Assembly (NCBI GenBank): GCA_963721075.1
Contig: CAVRHV010000006.1
Span: forward strand, 248,001-312,000
Direction: 5' to 3'
Length of the DNA stretch: 64,000 nucleotides
Source: DATFVA01 sp963721075
Lineage (GTDB): Bacteria; Bacteroidota; Ignavibacteria; Ignavibacteriales; Ignavibacteriaceae
The notes beneath the pieces are model-generated. The model was not told the origin of the DNA. It ran no database searches and worked only from the letters and a program-made list of their open reading frames with translations. Both the position numbers and the translations under genes were made by a program. This document shows positions 34,263-43,523 of the stretch, in pieces. Positions within the stretch are counted from its first letter, which is position 1. Each line of letters opens with the position of its first letter.

Positions 34263-35798
34263 TTATTGCCATTTTCTTCTGAGATTTAACAACCTGTCGT
34301 AAGCAGCTTTTTTTTCTCCTCCGGGTGAACGAAGAAGCCCGCCTGATTTCAGGAACCCGTATGGATCAACAAAATCATACCAGTTTGCTGCTTCAATAAA
34401 TTCTTTGCTGTATCCGTAAGTGAAAATGTATTCCAGCCAGTCTGCCTGCAGCTCCTCGTCCCAGTGGCGGTGCCATTCATAAGGTTTTGTACTGTAATCT
34501 TCATCCGGTTCTGTGAACTCCTGCGTAATCCCGCGGGAAGGAGACCCGACTTCCGCAAGCTGAACCTTCTTACCCATATTTTCATATCGCTCAATAGACT
34601 GAATTGCTTCGGTTAATGTTCTGTGTACAAAATAAACCTGTACTCCGATAATATCGAAATCAACACCTGCTTCAATGATCTGCCCGGTAAACTGATGAGG
34701 TGTCCGCTGCGGGAATTTTGCGTCCAGTTCATGCCACTTTCCTTTCTGAACATAATCGGCAAAAGGACAGCAGTTGTTGATCAAAAGCCGGATATCAGGG
34801 TTGGTATCCCTCGCGGTATCGCAGGCTAATTTTGTTAACTCGATAGTCTGCTCGTGATTCAGCTGAACCTGGTTGGCCCAGTCGTGCATCTCATTTACCA
34901 CTTCCCAGACTTTGATCTGATCGCCATAATGTTTTACAACTTCTTTCACATGTTTTTCAACGTATTTAAGCAGTTCCGGATACGATTTATTCATAAGCCA
35001 GTCCGGCGTAACCCAGGTATGTGTCCAGAATAAAGGCCTGCCCTCAACTGTTATATTTCGTTTCCTGAGTTCATTAATCAGTTTATCCCGCTCCCTAAAT
35101 TTTTTGTTTCCTTCCTCAGGCTCAAAATCAATAAAATCTCCTTTAAGGTAATGGGTGATCGTGGCATAATTAAATACTTCAGAAAATCTCTCAAGGAAAA
35201 GTTCATTGCTGTCCATCTGAAAATATCCGCGGGTGTCACATCCGAATAAAAAGTCTTTCCTTGCGGGATTATTCTCTATATCAAACCTTGCTTTATCAAT
35301 CTCTGTCATCTCGCTCGCTGTTATAGAATATTTCAGAGATTCCTGTGAAAGTTGTGCACAATTCTCAGGATTATTTTTATTCATGCGAGCGGCGTTAAAC
35401 AATTCTTCCGATAGTGCAGTGAGATGTTTAATGGCTGATCCCGCCTTCCACCCCTGTCCGGTAAACTTATTCGTTCTTTCCCTGTTACGGATGATTCTTG
35501 TTTTAGCAAGTTCATAATTTAGGTTCAGAATATTCTCGCCGGCAGCCGGAAGGCTGTAAAACTCTCCGCCGCCGTCAGCAGGCATAAACAGAAAGCCGTA
35601 ACCTTCTACATTCCACTTGACGCTTATTGCAAATCTTTCTTTTTCTTCAGTATCAGAGATCTCAATGCCGTTAGTGGTTACTTTGATATCAGAATGGAAT
35701 GCGTCCCCCTTCTCATCAATTGACATTACAAATTCGAAGAGATGAGGACCTCTTCCCTTCTGGGTGAAATAGGGTTTGAATATTAATTTTCCGGCCAT
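34263..35798 (-). CDS. GH10 endo-beta-1,4-xylanase-like protein, no signal peptide (third of four)
   Basis: 511 residues, starting directly at the domain edge (MAGKLIFKPYFTQKG). Acid/base Glu303 in WEVVNEMHDW and nucleophile Glu416 in VQLAEVGSPSRG. The N-terminal ~190-residue domain with NCAQLSQESLKYS is the same as in its paralogues. With no visible Sec, lipoprotein or Tat signal, it is predicted to be cytoplasmic and may act on imported xylo-oligosaccharides. Divergence in the active-site loops suggests a different specificity from its neighbours. Confidence 0.87.
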   Translation of the reverse strand: MAGKLIFKPYFTQKGRGPHLFEFVMSIDEKGDAFHSDIKVTTNGIEISDTEEKERFAISVKWNVEGYGFLFMPADGGGEFYSLPAAGENILNLNYELAKTRIIRNRERTNKFTGQGWKAGSAIKHLTALSEELFNAARMNKNNPENCAQLSQESLKYSITASEMTEIDKARFDIENNPARKDFLFGCDTRGYFQMDSNELFLERFSEVFNYATITHYLKGDFIDFEPEEGNKKFRERDKLINELRKRNITVEGRPLFWTHTWVTPDWLMNKSYPELLKYVEKHVKEVVKHYGDQIKVWEVVNEMHDWANQVQLNHEQTIELTKLACDTARDTNPDIRLLINNCCPFADYVQKGKWHELDAKFPQRTPHQFTGQIIEAGVDFDIIGVQVYFVHRTLTEAIQSIERYENMGKKVQLAEVGSPSRGITQEFTEPDEDYSTKPYEWHRHWDEELQADWLEYIFTYGYSKEFIEAANWYDFVDPYGFLKSGGLLRSPGGEKKAAYDRLLNLRRKWQ

Positions 35799-35808
35799 GG
35801 TTTTTTAC

Positions 35809-37437
35809 TTAAATTAACTTCCATTCCTTTTTAAGTTTGAGCAGCCTTTCATACGCAGCTTTTTTTTCTCCCTGTGGTGAAGCAATGAGACCTCCGTTCT
35901 TAATCCAAGAATACGGATCCACAAAATCATACCAGTTCACAGCTTCTATCCATGGTTTGCTGTAGGCCATCGTGTAAAGACCTTCCAGCCATTCCGCCTG
36001 AAGATCCTGATCCCAGTTGCGGTGCCAGACATACGGCTCATTTGAAATTTCCAGAGAACCGTTCTCAATAGATGACTTTGAAGGACCTGATGAAGCCCCT
36101 ACCTCTGTAAGCTGTACCGGGCGTCCGAATTTCTCCAGTCTTTCAATGAGAATGATTGTGTCAGCAAGATCCCTGTAAGGAAAATACATTTGCTGACCTG
36201 TTATTGTGAATTCAACATCATTATCCACCAGATCCTGCATGAACTGATGCGGAGTCCTCTGAGGAAATTTCGCATCAAGCTCTCCCCATTTTTTAAGCTG
36301 AACATATTCTGCGAAAGGACAGCAGTTATTTATCAGTCTCCCTACATTGGGATTTGTATCTTTGGCTACCTGGCAGGCCAGCTTTGTAACATTGGTGATC
36401 TGATCCGGGGTTAACTGCATTTCATTTGCCCAGTCATGAGATTCATTTACTATTTCCCACGCATACATACCGTCGCCATAATGACTAACAACTTCACGTG
36501 CATGTTTTTCCACATATTTAAGCACTTCATCATAACTTTTATTTCTCAGCCAGTCGGGTGTTACAGTTCTGTAAGGCCAGTATATCGGTCTTCCCTCAAC
36601 TGTGATATTATTGCTTTTAAGTTTATGGAAAAGGACATCCCTTACATCATACTGTGTATCTCCTTCAGTCGGCTCAAAGTCCTGATAGAATCCGCTTATC
36701 AGGTAATAAGTAATTGTAGCATAATCGAAGGCATCAGTAAACATTTCCATAAATGATTCAGGATCCATCTGGTAGAATCCCCTTGCATCACAGCCGATGT
36801 GGAAACCTTTTCTTACTCCGTTTTTCTGAATCTCAAACCTGGCATTTTCCAGTTCTATCTTCTCGCCTGCCCACATTGCATAGAGTAAAGCTTTCTGAGA
36901 AAGTACACCGCATTTTTCGCCATCACTAAGGAATTTTTCAGCGTCTTTGAAAAGTTCATCCGATAGATTAACAAATGACATAACCTCGTACGAAGGGATC
37001 CATCCCTGTTTTTTATGCAGGTCGATCCTTCTCCTGTTCCGCATCACCCTGCTTTTCGCCAGTTCATAATTCAGATTTAAAATCTTTGAATCTCCTTTTG
37101 GTGGAAGAGTATAAAATTCTCCCCCGTTATCTGCAGTTATAAAAATGTAACCAAATCCTTCAACATTCCAGCGAACATCGATCCCGAATTTATCGCGCCC
37201 CTCGGTGTCCGAGATCTTTACACCATCCTTCGAGGCCGTAATATTAGAATGAAAAGCATCCCAGTTTTCATCCGACGCATATGCCCAGTCGAGTAAATTG
37301 GGACCAACTCCCCGCTGGACATAATAAGGTCTGAATACAAGTTCGCCCTGTTCAGTGATCGTTCTCGTTCTTTTTTCGGTTATGATTTCTGCATTAATTC
37401 CTGCGATACTGGATTCTTTAAGTATTTTCTTTGTCAT
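35809..37437 (-). CDS. GH10 endo-beta-1,4-xylanase-like protein, no signal peptide (second of four)
   Basis: 542 residues. About 30 residues (MTKKILKESSIAGINAEI...) precede the shared domain but contain neither a twin-arginine motif nor a hydrophobic core, so export is not supported. Acid/base Glu332 in WEIVNESHDW, nucleophile Glu445 in VQLTEVGASSG. GCDARGFYQMD marks the barrel start. The gene is flanked by paralogues at 10 and 16 bases. Cytoplasmic cleavage of xylo-oligosaccharides is the simplest role. Confidence 0.87.
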   Translation of the reverse strand: MTKKILKESSIAGINAEIITEKRTRTITEQGELVFRPYYVQRGVGPNLLDWAYASDENWDAFHSNITASKDGVKISDTEGRDKFGIDVRWNVEGFGYIFITADNGGEFYTLPPKGDSKILNLNYELAKSRVMRNRRRIDLHKKQGWIPSYEVMSFVNLSDELFKDAEKFLSDGEKCGVLSQKALLYAMWAGEKIELENARFEIQKNGVRKGFHIGCDARGFYQMDPESFMEMFTDAFDYATITYYLISGFYQDFEPTEGDTQYDVRDVLFHKLKSNNITVEGRPIYWPYRTVTPDWLRNKSYDEVLKYVEKHAREVVSHYGDGMYAWEIVNESHDWANEMQLTPDQITNVTKLACQVAKDTNPNVGRLINNCCPFAEYVQLKKWGELDAKFPQRTPHQFMQDLVDNDVEFTITGQQMYFPYRDLADTIILIERLEKFGRPVQLTEVGASSGPSKSSIENGSLEISNEPYVWHRNWDQDLQAEWLEGLYTMAYSKPWIEAVNWYDFVDPYSWIKNGGLIASPQGEKKAAYERLLKLKKEWKLI

Positions 37438-37453
37438 AATATTTATTGTTTTG

Positions 37454-39145
37454 TTATGATTTTACCGGAAGATTTTCAAACCTGTTTTTGAGTTGTTCGA
37501 ACCTGATATAGGCCTCCTTTTTCTCTCCCTCCGGCGAACGAAGAAGACCGCCGTTTTCCATATAAGAATATGGATCAACAAAATCAAACCAGTTGCCGGC
37601 GTGTATATAAGGCTTGCTGTAAATTAAAGTATAAAGATCTTCGAGCCAGTTTGCCTGGATGTGCTCATCCCACGGCTGATGCCATAAATAAGGTTCCTGT
37701 GAGATCTTAACCTTATCTAATATTACCGATTTGTTTGTAGGTCCTCCGGGACATCCTATCTCGGAGATCTGCATCGGTTTTCCAAGTGCGGCCAGCTTTT
37801 CGATCATCATCACCGTATCCTGAAGGTCCCTGTACGGATAGTACATCTGCTGTTCAAGAATATCGAAATCGATACCTGCATCGAGCAGGTCTTTGGAGAA
37901 TTGATAAGGAGTTCTCTGCGGATATTCTGCCGGACTGCCGGAATAGCTGTGCATCTGAACATATTCCGCAAAGGGACAACAGTTATTTATAGTCCGTTTT
38001 ACATTTGGGGCTTCGGCTTTAGCAACATCATTTATCAGCCTTACAAGTTCGGTTATCTGCTCATGATTTAAATGCAGTTCGTTCGCCCAATCGTGAAGTT
38101 CATTTACAACTTCCATAGCATAGAGTTTATCACCGAACTTTCTCATAGTTTCTTTAGTTAGTTTTTCAGCGTACTTCATCAGATCATCATATTTCATATT
38201 TCTAAGCCAGTCAGGTATGCAGCAGTCGTGGAACCAGAATAACAGCCTTTCCTGACATTTTATATTTCGCTCATTCAGTTTGTTTATAAGAAGTTCTCTT
38301 GTTTCGGGATTTATTTCCGCCGGGGCTGTCTGATAATCTGACATCATCCCGTCACCTTTAGCAACAAAAGTAATGTTAGCATAATCAAAAAGATGACCGA
38401 ACATCTCCAGGAATTTATCCTGGTACATCTGGTAGAAACCTCTTGCATCACATCCTATATAAAAGTCATTTCTCCTGCCGGCCTGCAGAATATCATATGC
38501 GGCTCTGGCAAGTTCCATTTTTTCACTGGCCCATAAGGCATAAAGCAATCCGCTCTGAGAAAGTCTGGCACATTTCTCCCCGTCAGAATAATTTTTCTTT
38601 GCATCTTCATAAAATTGTTCCGAAAGATTAACCAGCATCATTATTTCAGGGTCAGGATTCCAGCCGGTAGTAGTAAGAGTCTTAAGTCTGAATCTGTTCC
38701 TTACAACCCGGCTGCCGCATAACTCATAATTTAGTATAAGATCAACCATCTTGCCTTCGGGAGGCAGCGTATAAAATTCACCGTGATTATCTGCAGTTAT
38801 ATTTGTCCAGCCAAAACCTTCTACATTCCACCTTACGTTTATACCGAATTTATCTGTGCCCTTTGTGTCGGATATTATTAACCCGGTATTTTTATCGATA
38901 TGAATATCAGAGTAAAAAGTATCCCAGTTTTTATCAGTCGCCCAGCTAAGGTCATAAAGATTTGGACCTTTTCCTTCCTGGACGAAATAAGGTTTAAATA
39001 TAAGTTCACCCTGCTGAGTGGATCTTGCTGTTCTTCTATCAAGCAGGAGAGTCGGTGCAGATAATATTGCGCTGGAAGCAACAAGAGAACCTACACCCGC
39101 CAGGGCAGAATTCCGGATGAAATTTCTTCTGGATATTTTTTTCAT
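37454..39145 (-). CDS. GH10 endo-beta-1,4-xylanase-like protein with Tat signal (first of four)
   Basis: 563 residues. Twin-arginine signal SRRNFIRNSALAGVGSLVAS. Acid/base Glu349 in MEVVNELHDW, nucleophile Glu462 in MQISEIGCPGG. In the loop before the acid/base residue it has FHDCCIPDWL where the paralogues have a TVTPDWL-type segment, hinting at an altered binding subsite. It is the first of the array and follows the MFS gene by 12 bases, so uptake and cleavage are co-expressed. Confidence 0.88.
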   Translation of the reverse strand: MKKISRRNFIRNSALAGVGSLVASSAILSAPTLLLDRRTARSTQQGELIFKPYFVQEGKGPNLYDLSWATDKNWDTFYSDIHIDKNTGLIISDTKGTDKFGINVRWNVEGFGWTNITADNHGEFYTLPPEGKMVDLILNYELCGSRVVRNRFRLKTLTTTGWNPDPEIMMLVNLSEQFYEDAKKNYSDGEKCARLSQSGLLYALWASEKMELARAAYDILQAGRRNDFYIGCDARGFYQMYQDKFLEMFGHLFDYANITFVAKGDGMMSDYQTAPAEINPETRELLINKLNERNIKCQERLLFWFHDCCIPDWLRNMKYDDLMKYAEKLTKETMRKFGDKLYAMEVVNELHDWANELHLNHEQITELVRLINDVAKAEAPNVKRTINNCCPFAEYVQMHSYSGSPAEYPQRTPYQFSKDLLDAGIDFDILEQQMYYPYRDLQDTVMMIEKLAALGKPMQISEIGCPGGPTNKSVILDKVKISQEPYLWHQPWDEHIQANWLEDLYTLIYSKPYIHAGNWFDFVDPYSYMENGGLLRSPEGEKKEAYIRFEQLKNRFENLPVKS

Positions 39146-39157
39146 TTTTAATTTCTC

Positions 39158-40429
39158 TTAATTGTTCACGAACTCTAATTTACGCGGTTCGTCTACTTTC
39201 AGATTCAGCCAGACAAATGCCATTGCAGCAAATAGTCCCGCTATTATAAAAACCGCATTATATCCGAAAGCAGATGCTATCCAGCCTCCGAATAGTCCCG
39301 AGAGCACAAAAGGAGCCGTAACCAGGTTAGTTAATGATATATAAGTAGGACGGTCATCCTCCCTGCAGATTTCCGCTATGATGGTTAATCTGGATACCTG
39401 AGTCAGTGTTATAGTAAGAGCGGAAGCAGCAAAGCAGATAAAGTATACTTCAACAACAGGTGAAATTAGCGCAGCAATACATGCAGTAAGGGTAAACACT
39501 GAAGACCAGACAAGATTGAGCTTATGTCCTTGTTTATCCGCAAGATACCCGAAATAGAGACTCCCAAGGGTCATACTCAACATCATTATTATTGTAAAAT
39601 AACCGGCGTAAGCATCCGGCAGATTAAACTTTTCAATCGCATTCACAGCAAGAAAAGCATTAGACATTAGTGCCAGCATCATCATTGAATCAGCAACAAT
39701 AAAATTTCTGAAGTTCTTTTCTTCCTTCAGGATTGTACTGAGACGTTTAATGAATTCTTTATATGTGAAATTTGACTGAGGGTGATTAGGCTGCTCTTCT
39801 TTAAGCAGAATAAGGAAGATATAAGAGAGCATCGTTACTGCGAATGCAATAAGGAACAAAAGCGAATAATTATCGGGATAGCTTACTGAATCAAGAATAA
39901 GCGACACAACCCAGCCTCCGAATATGCCCATAGCCGCCCCTAGAACGGAGCGATATGCAAATAACCGTCCCCTTAACTGAACAGGAGTGATCTTTGAGAT
40001 CAGATCAAACCAGCCGGGCAGATTGATACTACCCCCCAAAGCTGCAAATGCGAGTCCCAGAAATATTATTATTAGTGCTGTTGAGTTATCAAGACTGTCA
40101 ACCAGGAAATAGGAAAGAAAGGCCATAACCAGCCAGGGAACTCTCTGCACAAGGGCAGTTTTAAGCATCCATGGTTTTTTATATCCTAGTTTACGTACGT
40201 GATTTGATACCAGGATCTGGGGGAAATTAAATCCTATCGACCATATTACCGGGATTAAACCAACTGCAATGTCGCTTCCGCTTATTTTTTTTATAAATAC
40301 CGGGAGCACCGTCTGCAGAGATACAAAGCTCATCGCAAATGAGTATACGGATCCATCAAAAACATTCAGGAAGAAATTTTTCTTAACATTCTCATTCCTG
40401 AAATGTTTGGACTTAAAGATATCAGCCAA
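39158..40429 (-). CDS. MFS transporter
   Basis: About 423 residues with some twelve hydrophobic helices. I prefer the TTG at 40429, where GGAGG lies 12 bases upstream and the start overlaps the GH42 stop by 8 bases; a TTG at 40456 is possible but lies within the GH42 gene. Cytoplasmic loop motifs such as GYLADKQGHKLNLVWS and FGGWIASAFGYNAVF fit the superfamily. Placed between glycosidases, it probably imports an oligosaccharide or monosaccharide; the substrate cannot be told. Confidence 0.85.
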   Translation of the reverse strand: MADIFKSKHFRNENVKKNFFLNVFDGSVYSFAMSFVSLQTVLPVFIKKISGSDIAVGLIPVIWSIGFNFPQILVSNHVRKLGYKKPWMLKTALVQRVPWLVMAFLSYFLVDSLDNSTALIIIFLGLAFAALGGSINLPGWFDLISKITPVQLRGRLFAYRSVLGAAMGIFGGWVVSLILDSVSYPDNYSLLFLIAFAVTMLSYIFLILLKEEQPNHPQSNFTYKEFIKRLSTILKEEKNFRNFIVADSMMMLALMSNAFLAVNAIEKFNLPDAYAGYFTIIMMLSMTLGSLYFGYLADKQGHKLNLVWSSVFTLTACIAALISPVVEVYFICFAASALTITLTQVSRLTIIAEICREDDRPTYISLTNLVTAPFVLSGLFGGWIASAFGYNAVFIIAGLFAAMAFVWLNLKVDEPRKLEFVNN

Positions 40430-42548
40430 TATAGACCTGCACCTCCCGTGCACCAAGTTTTAAGCTAAACTGATATTCTCCTTTTTCTTTTTGAAGTTTT
40501 ACTATTTTTCCTGAGAACTGTTCGGTAAAAGATCTTGCTTTATTCCCGGTCAGCTTTATCAGTACTGTCACCGGTTTGTCTTCAAGGTTTTGTACAATCA
40601 GCATTTCCGCTTCATCTTTTTTCAGTAAATCAACCCTGACTTTTTTATTTGCCTCCGGTCTTTGGATTTTAGTACAGTATTCAACCAGTCCTGCTATCAG
40701 TTCTCCGTTTGTTTTGGTTTTCTCACGGTGGTAGACAAGACCTAAATAGGTGCCGATCTGAACTGCCTTACCATTTCCGTATTCTGCATATGTTATCGCA
40801 GGTTCTCCTGTACTGAATTCAGCAAGTACCTTTGCACCTTCTGCCGAAAATGTTTCTTTAATGATTGCACCCGTAACTGAGCTGCCTTCTTTTACAAATG
40901 GAAGAGCTTTCACCGTAACTATTTCAACTTTAATTTCTTTGTCGGCGGGTTCAACAACTTTCTGTTTTACCCCAAATACTTTATGAAAACCATAACCGGG
41001 CACAATTTTTTCGTGATGGCCTTTCTCTCTGTTCCAGGCGGCTGTATAGCTTTCGGAAATAAGGACCCCGCCGTCCCGCACCCATTCTTCGATCACAGAA
41101 GTGATTTGTTCATTAAATAAATAAGGAAAGGGTAGAATGAGAACCCTGTAATTTTGAAGTATGGATGGGAACTCGCGGGGATGAATAAAGTCAACCAAAT
41201 AATTATGCTCATACAGCGATCTGTGAATTCCAAGGATTGAATCTGTAGCATTCTTTTCGTTTCCGGTCGCCTCCCATGAGAATATCTGGTTTTCGGGATT
41301 GTATAGAATGGCGATCTCAGCTTTTGACGGTTCTGCATCAAGCAGGAAATCAGCATTATTCTGAAGTACTTTTCCTGTTTCGGCATAAGCTTCCAGCCAT
41401 GGTGTAGTACTGCCGTCGAGATATGTAAGTCCCCAGGTCGGAGCTTCACGTCCGAGAATTTCAGGCCGGTACTGCCAGAATACAAATCCTTTCAGATTGC
41501 CTGCTATGCCGCTGAAAACAAATCTTTTCACATCATTACTGTCTATTTTCTTCGGAAGATTAAGGGTATAACCCGGAAGCATCAGCATCTCAGCAGAAAT
41601 CACGGGCTTGCCTTTAGCACAGGAACGAAGGATGTCAATCATCGCTGCGTCATCCATCTGGGTAAATCCATGAAGATCCCCGAACCTGCCTACATTCCAG
41701 GGATCACTTGCCGTTGAGGTTACCGGAAAACCCTGTATGAAAACATGGTGGCACATAAGCGGATGTTTACCGTCGTCTATCCATTCGGCAATTTCAAATC
41801 GTTTTTTAACATTTTCTCCTATTGTATTTACAAAAAACATCCTCCAATCGATCATATCATTAAAGGTATTTCGGGTTTTGGGGAGTTCAACCTCTTCAAA
41901 TGAATGATAATTCCGGTTCCAGCTGACATTAAGATTTTTTATATCACCGTATTTATCCTTCAGCCATGATTTGAACTTGAATTCACAGTTATGGCAGTAG
42001 CACAGCATATCTCCAATCTTCTCTGCATTCTCAGCATATGCACGCATCTCTGCCATGCTGCTGGTTAACTCAGGTTCACTCCCAACATTCCAGATCTCGA
42101 GCGCAGGATGATCTTTATACCTCTGGAGCGTTTCCGAAAGAAACTGGATCATATGGCCCGTTACTCCATCATGATTAAAACACCATCCGAGTCCGCCGAT
42201 TTGTCTGTGCGGTTGTGTCTGCGGACCAACTTTTTGTCCCGACAATGTTATCATCGAAGCATCAGGAAACTTTTTATAGATCCAGGCGGGGGCAACATCA
42301 AAAATAGTATTAAGCATTACACGTAGATTATATTTATCCGCAAGATCCATCAGTCTGTCAATATCATCGAACCAGAATTTCCCTTCTGCCGGATTATTCC
42401 ACCTCCACTGAACCCAGAATTTTACAGTATTAAATCCCAGCTCCGACATTTTCTTCAGATCAGCTTCCCATTCACTTTTATGAGGAGAAGGTGCACGGTA
42501 ATATTGCGAGCCGAAAGGAAAATATACTTTTGAAAGTAGTTTGCGCAT
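40422..42548 (-). CDS. GH42-type beta-galactosidase-like glycoside hydrolase
   Basis: 708 residues without a signal peptide. The TIM barrel (1-390) has the GH42 cysteine cluster CYCHNCEFKFKSWL, acid/base candidate Glu158 in WNVGSEPE and nucleophile Glu320 in KPVISAEMLML. Clan GH-A enzymes normally have Asn before the acid/base Glu; here it is Ser. A trimerisation/Rossmann-like domain (about 400-610, with ILYNPENQIFSW and VRDGGVLISES) and a C-terminal beta domain follow. GH42 enzymes act on beta-galactosides or alpha-L-arabinopyranosides; a role on hemicellulose side chains fits the locus. Confidence 0.83.
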   Translation of the reverse strand: MRKLLSKVYFPFGSQYYRAPSPHKSEWEADLKKMSELGFNTVKFWVQWRWNNPAEGKFWFDDIDRLMDLADKYNLRVMLNTIFDVAPAWIYKKFPDASMITLSGQKVGPQTQPHRQIGGLGWCFNHDGVTGHMIQFLSETLQRYKDHPALEIWNVGSEPELTSSMAEMRAYAENAEKIGDMLCYCHNCEFKFKSWLKDKYGDIKNLNVSWNRNYHSFEEVELPKTRNTFNDMIDWRMFFVNTIGENVKKRFEIAEWIDDGKHPLMCHHVFIQGFPVTSTASDPWNVGRFGDLHGFTQMDDAAMIDILRSCAKGKPVISAEMLMLPGYTLNLPKKIDSNDVKRFVFSGIAGNLKGFVFWQYRPEILGREAPTWGLTYLDGSTTPWLEAYAETGKVLQNNADFLLDAEPSKAEIAILYNPENQIFSWEATGNEKNATDSILGIHRSLYEHNYLVDFIHPREFPSILQNYRVLILPFPYLFNEQITSVIEEWVRDGGVLISESYTAAWNREKGHHEKIVPGYGFHKVFGVKQKVVEPADKEIKVEIVTVKALPFVKEGSSVTGAIIKETFSAEGAKVLAEFSTGEPAITYAEYGNGKAVQIGTYLGLVYHREKTKTNGELIAGLVEYCTKIQRPEANKKVRVDLLKKDEAEMLIVQNLEDKPVTVLIKLTGNKARSFTEQFSGKIVKLQKEKGEYQFSLKLGAREVQVYIG

Positions 42549-42552
42549 ACGT

Positions 42553-43479
42553 TTACACTACAAATTGTGATAAATATTTATAACCAAGCTTTAATCCTGT
42601 CTTAATCTTTTCTTCACTTCCCTCCCAGATAGGATCTTCGTGTTCTATTGAAAGTACATAATCGTATCCATTCTCCTGAAGTACTGAAATGAATTTCTGC
42701 CAATTGATCTCTCCCAAACCGGGCATTCTGTAGCGCCACCATCCTGATTTCCATGGGATCGGGTCAATCTGTCTTCCGAATAAACCGTATTTGTATTCCC
42801 CTTCAGCAAGTATTTCTGTATCCTTGGCGTGAGCATGAAAAATTTTTTCCGCGTAATCTTCAGCTGCCTGCAGATAATCAATACCGAGCCAGTATAAATG
42901 GGAAGGGTCGTAGTTTAAGCCGAAATTCTTATCAGGTAATTCATTGAATAATGCATCCCATAATTCCGGTGAATACGCATAATTTCCCGGGAGTCCGAAT
43001 TTAACCCAGTTCTCCATGGGACAGTTTTCAATCATTATTTTAACCCCGCGGTCGCCGGCATATTTCAATATATCTCTGAATACTTTCCCGATCTCCTTTA
43101 TGTTTTCATTCGGGGTTTTATCCGGACGGCTGCCAACAAAAGTTCCCACCAATTCAACACCAAGCAGCTGTGCAGTATCAATCACCTTTTTCAGATGTTT
43201 GATATATTTCTTCCGCTGTTCAAGGTCTGGATGAAGGTTATTATCATAATAAGCCATAGCGGAGATCTGAAGGTTATTCTCTGCAAAAAGATCTCTCACA
43301 CGCGAGGCTTCTGATTTGTTAAATTTTGCTGCGTCTATCTGTCTTGCCTGGTAGTCCCTTGATGAATCCACAGGCCAGGCAGCTAATTCTAATGTATTAA
43401 AGCCCTGTCCCGATGCAAACTTTACGAGATCTTCAAGACTCGCATCCGGAAGACAGGCTGTTAAGAATCCAAGTTTCAT
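42553..43479 (-). CDS. Sugar phosphate isomerase/epimerase (xylose isomerase-like TIM barrel)
   Basis: 308 residues. Metal ligands typical of the AP endonuclease 2/IolE fold are visible: Glu in IMIENCPMENW, Asp and His in NYDPSHLYWLG, His in HAHAKD and Glu in VLSIEHEDP. Enzymes of this fold isomerise or epimerise keto sugars or dehydrate inositol derivatives. It is one gene from a Gfo/Idh oxidoreductase, a frequent pairing in sugar-acid or inositol-like catabolism. It starts after the Gfo/Idh gene with a gap of 44 bases. Confidence 0.88.
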   Translation of the reverse strand: MKLGFLTACLPDASLEDLVKFASGQGFNTLELAAWPVDSSRDYQARQIDAAKFNKSEASRVRDLFAENNLQISAMAYYDNNLHPDLEQRKKYIKHLKKVIDTAQLLGVELVGTFVGSRPDKTPNENIKEIGKVFRDILKYAGDRGVKIMIENCPMENWVKFGLPGNYAYSPELWDALFNELPDKNFGLNYDPSHLYWLGIDYLQAAEDYAEKIFHAHAKDTEILAEGEYKYGLFGRQIDPIPWKSGWWRYRMPGLGEINWQKFISVLQENGYDYVLSIEHEDPIWEGSEEKIKTGLKLGYKYLSQFVV

Positions 43480-43523
43480 TTAATGCTCCCTATAAGTACT
43501 TGTCGTTAAAAAATTCTTTGTTT

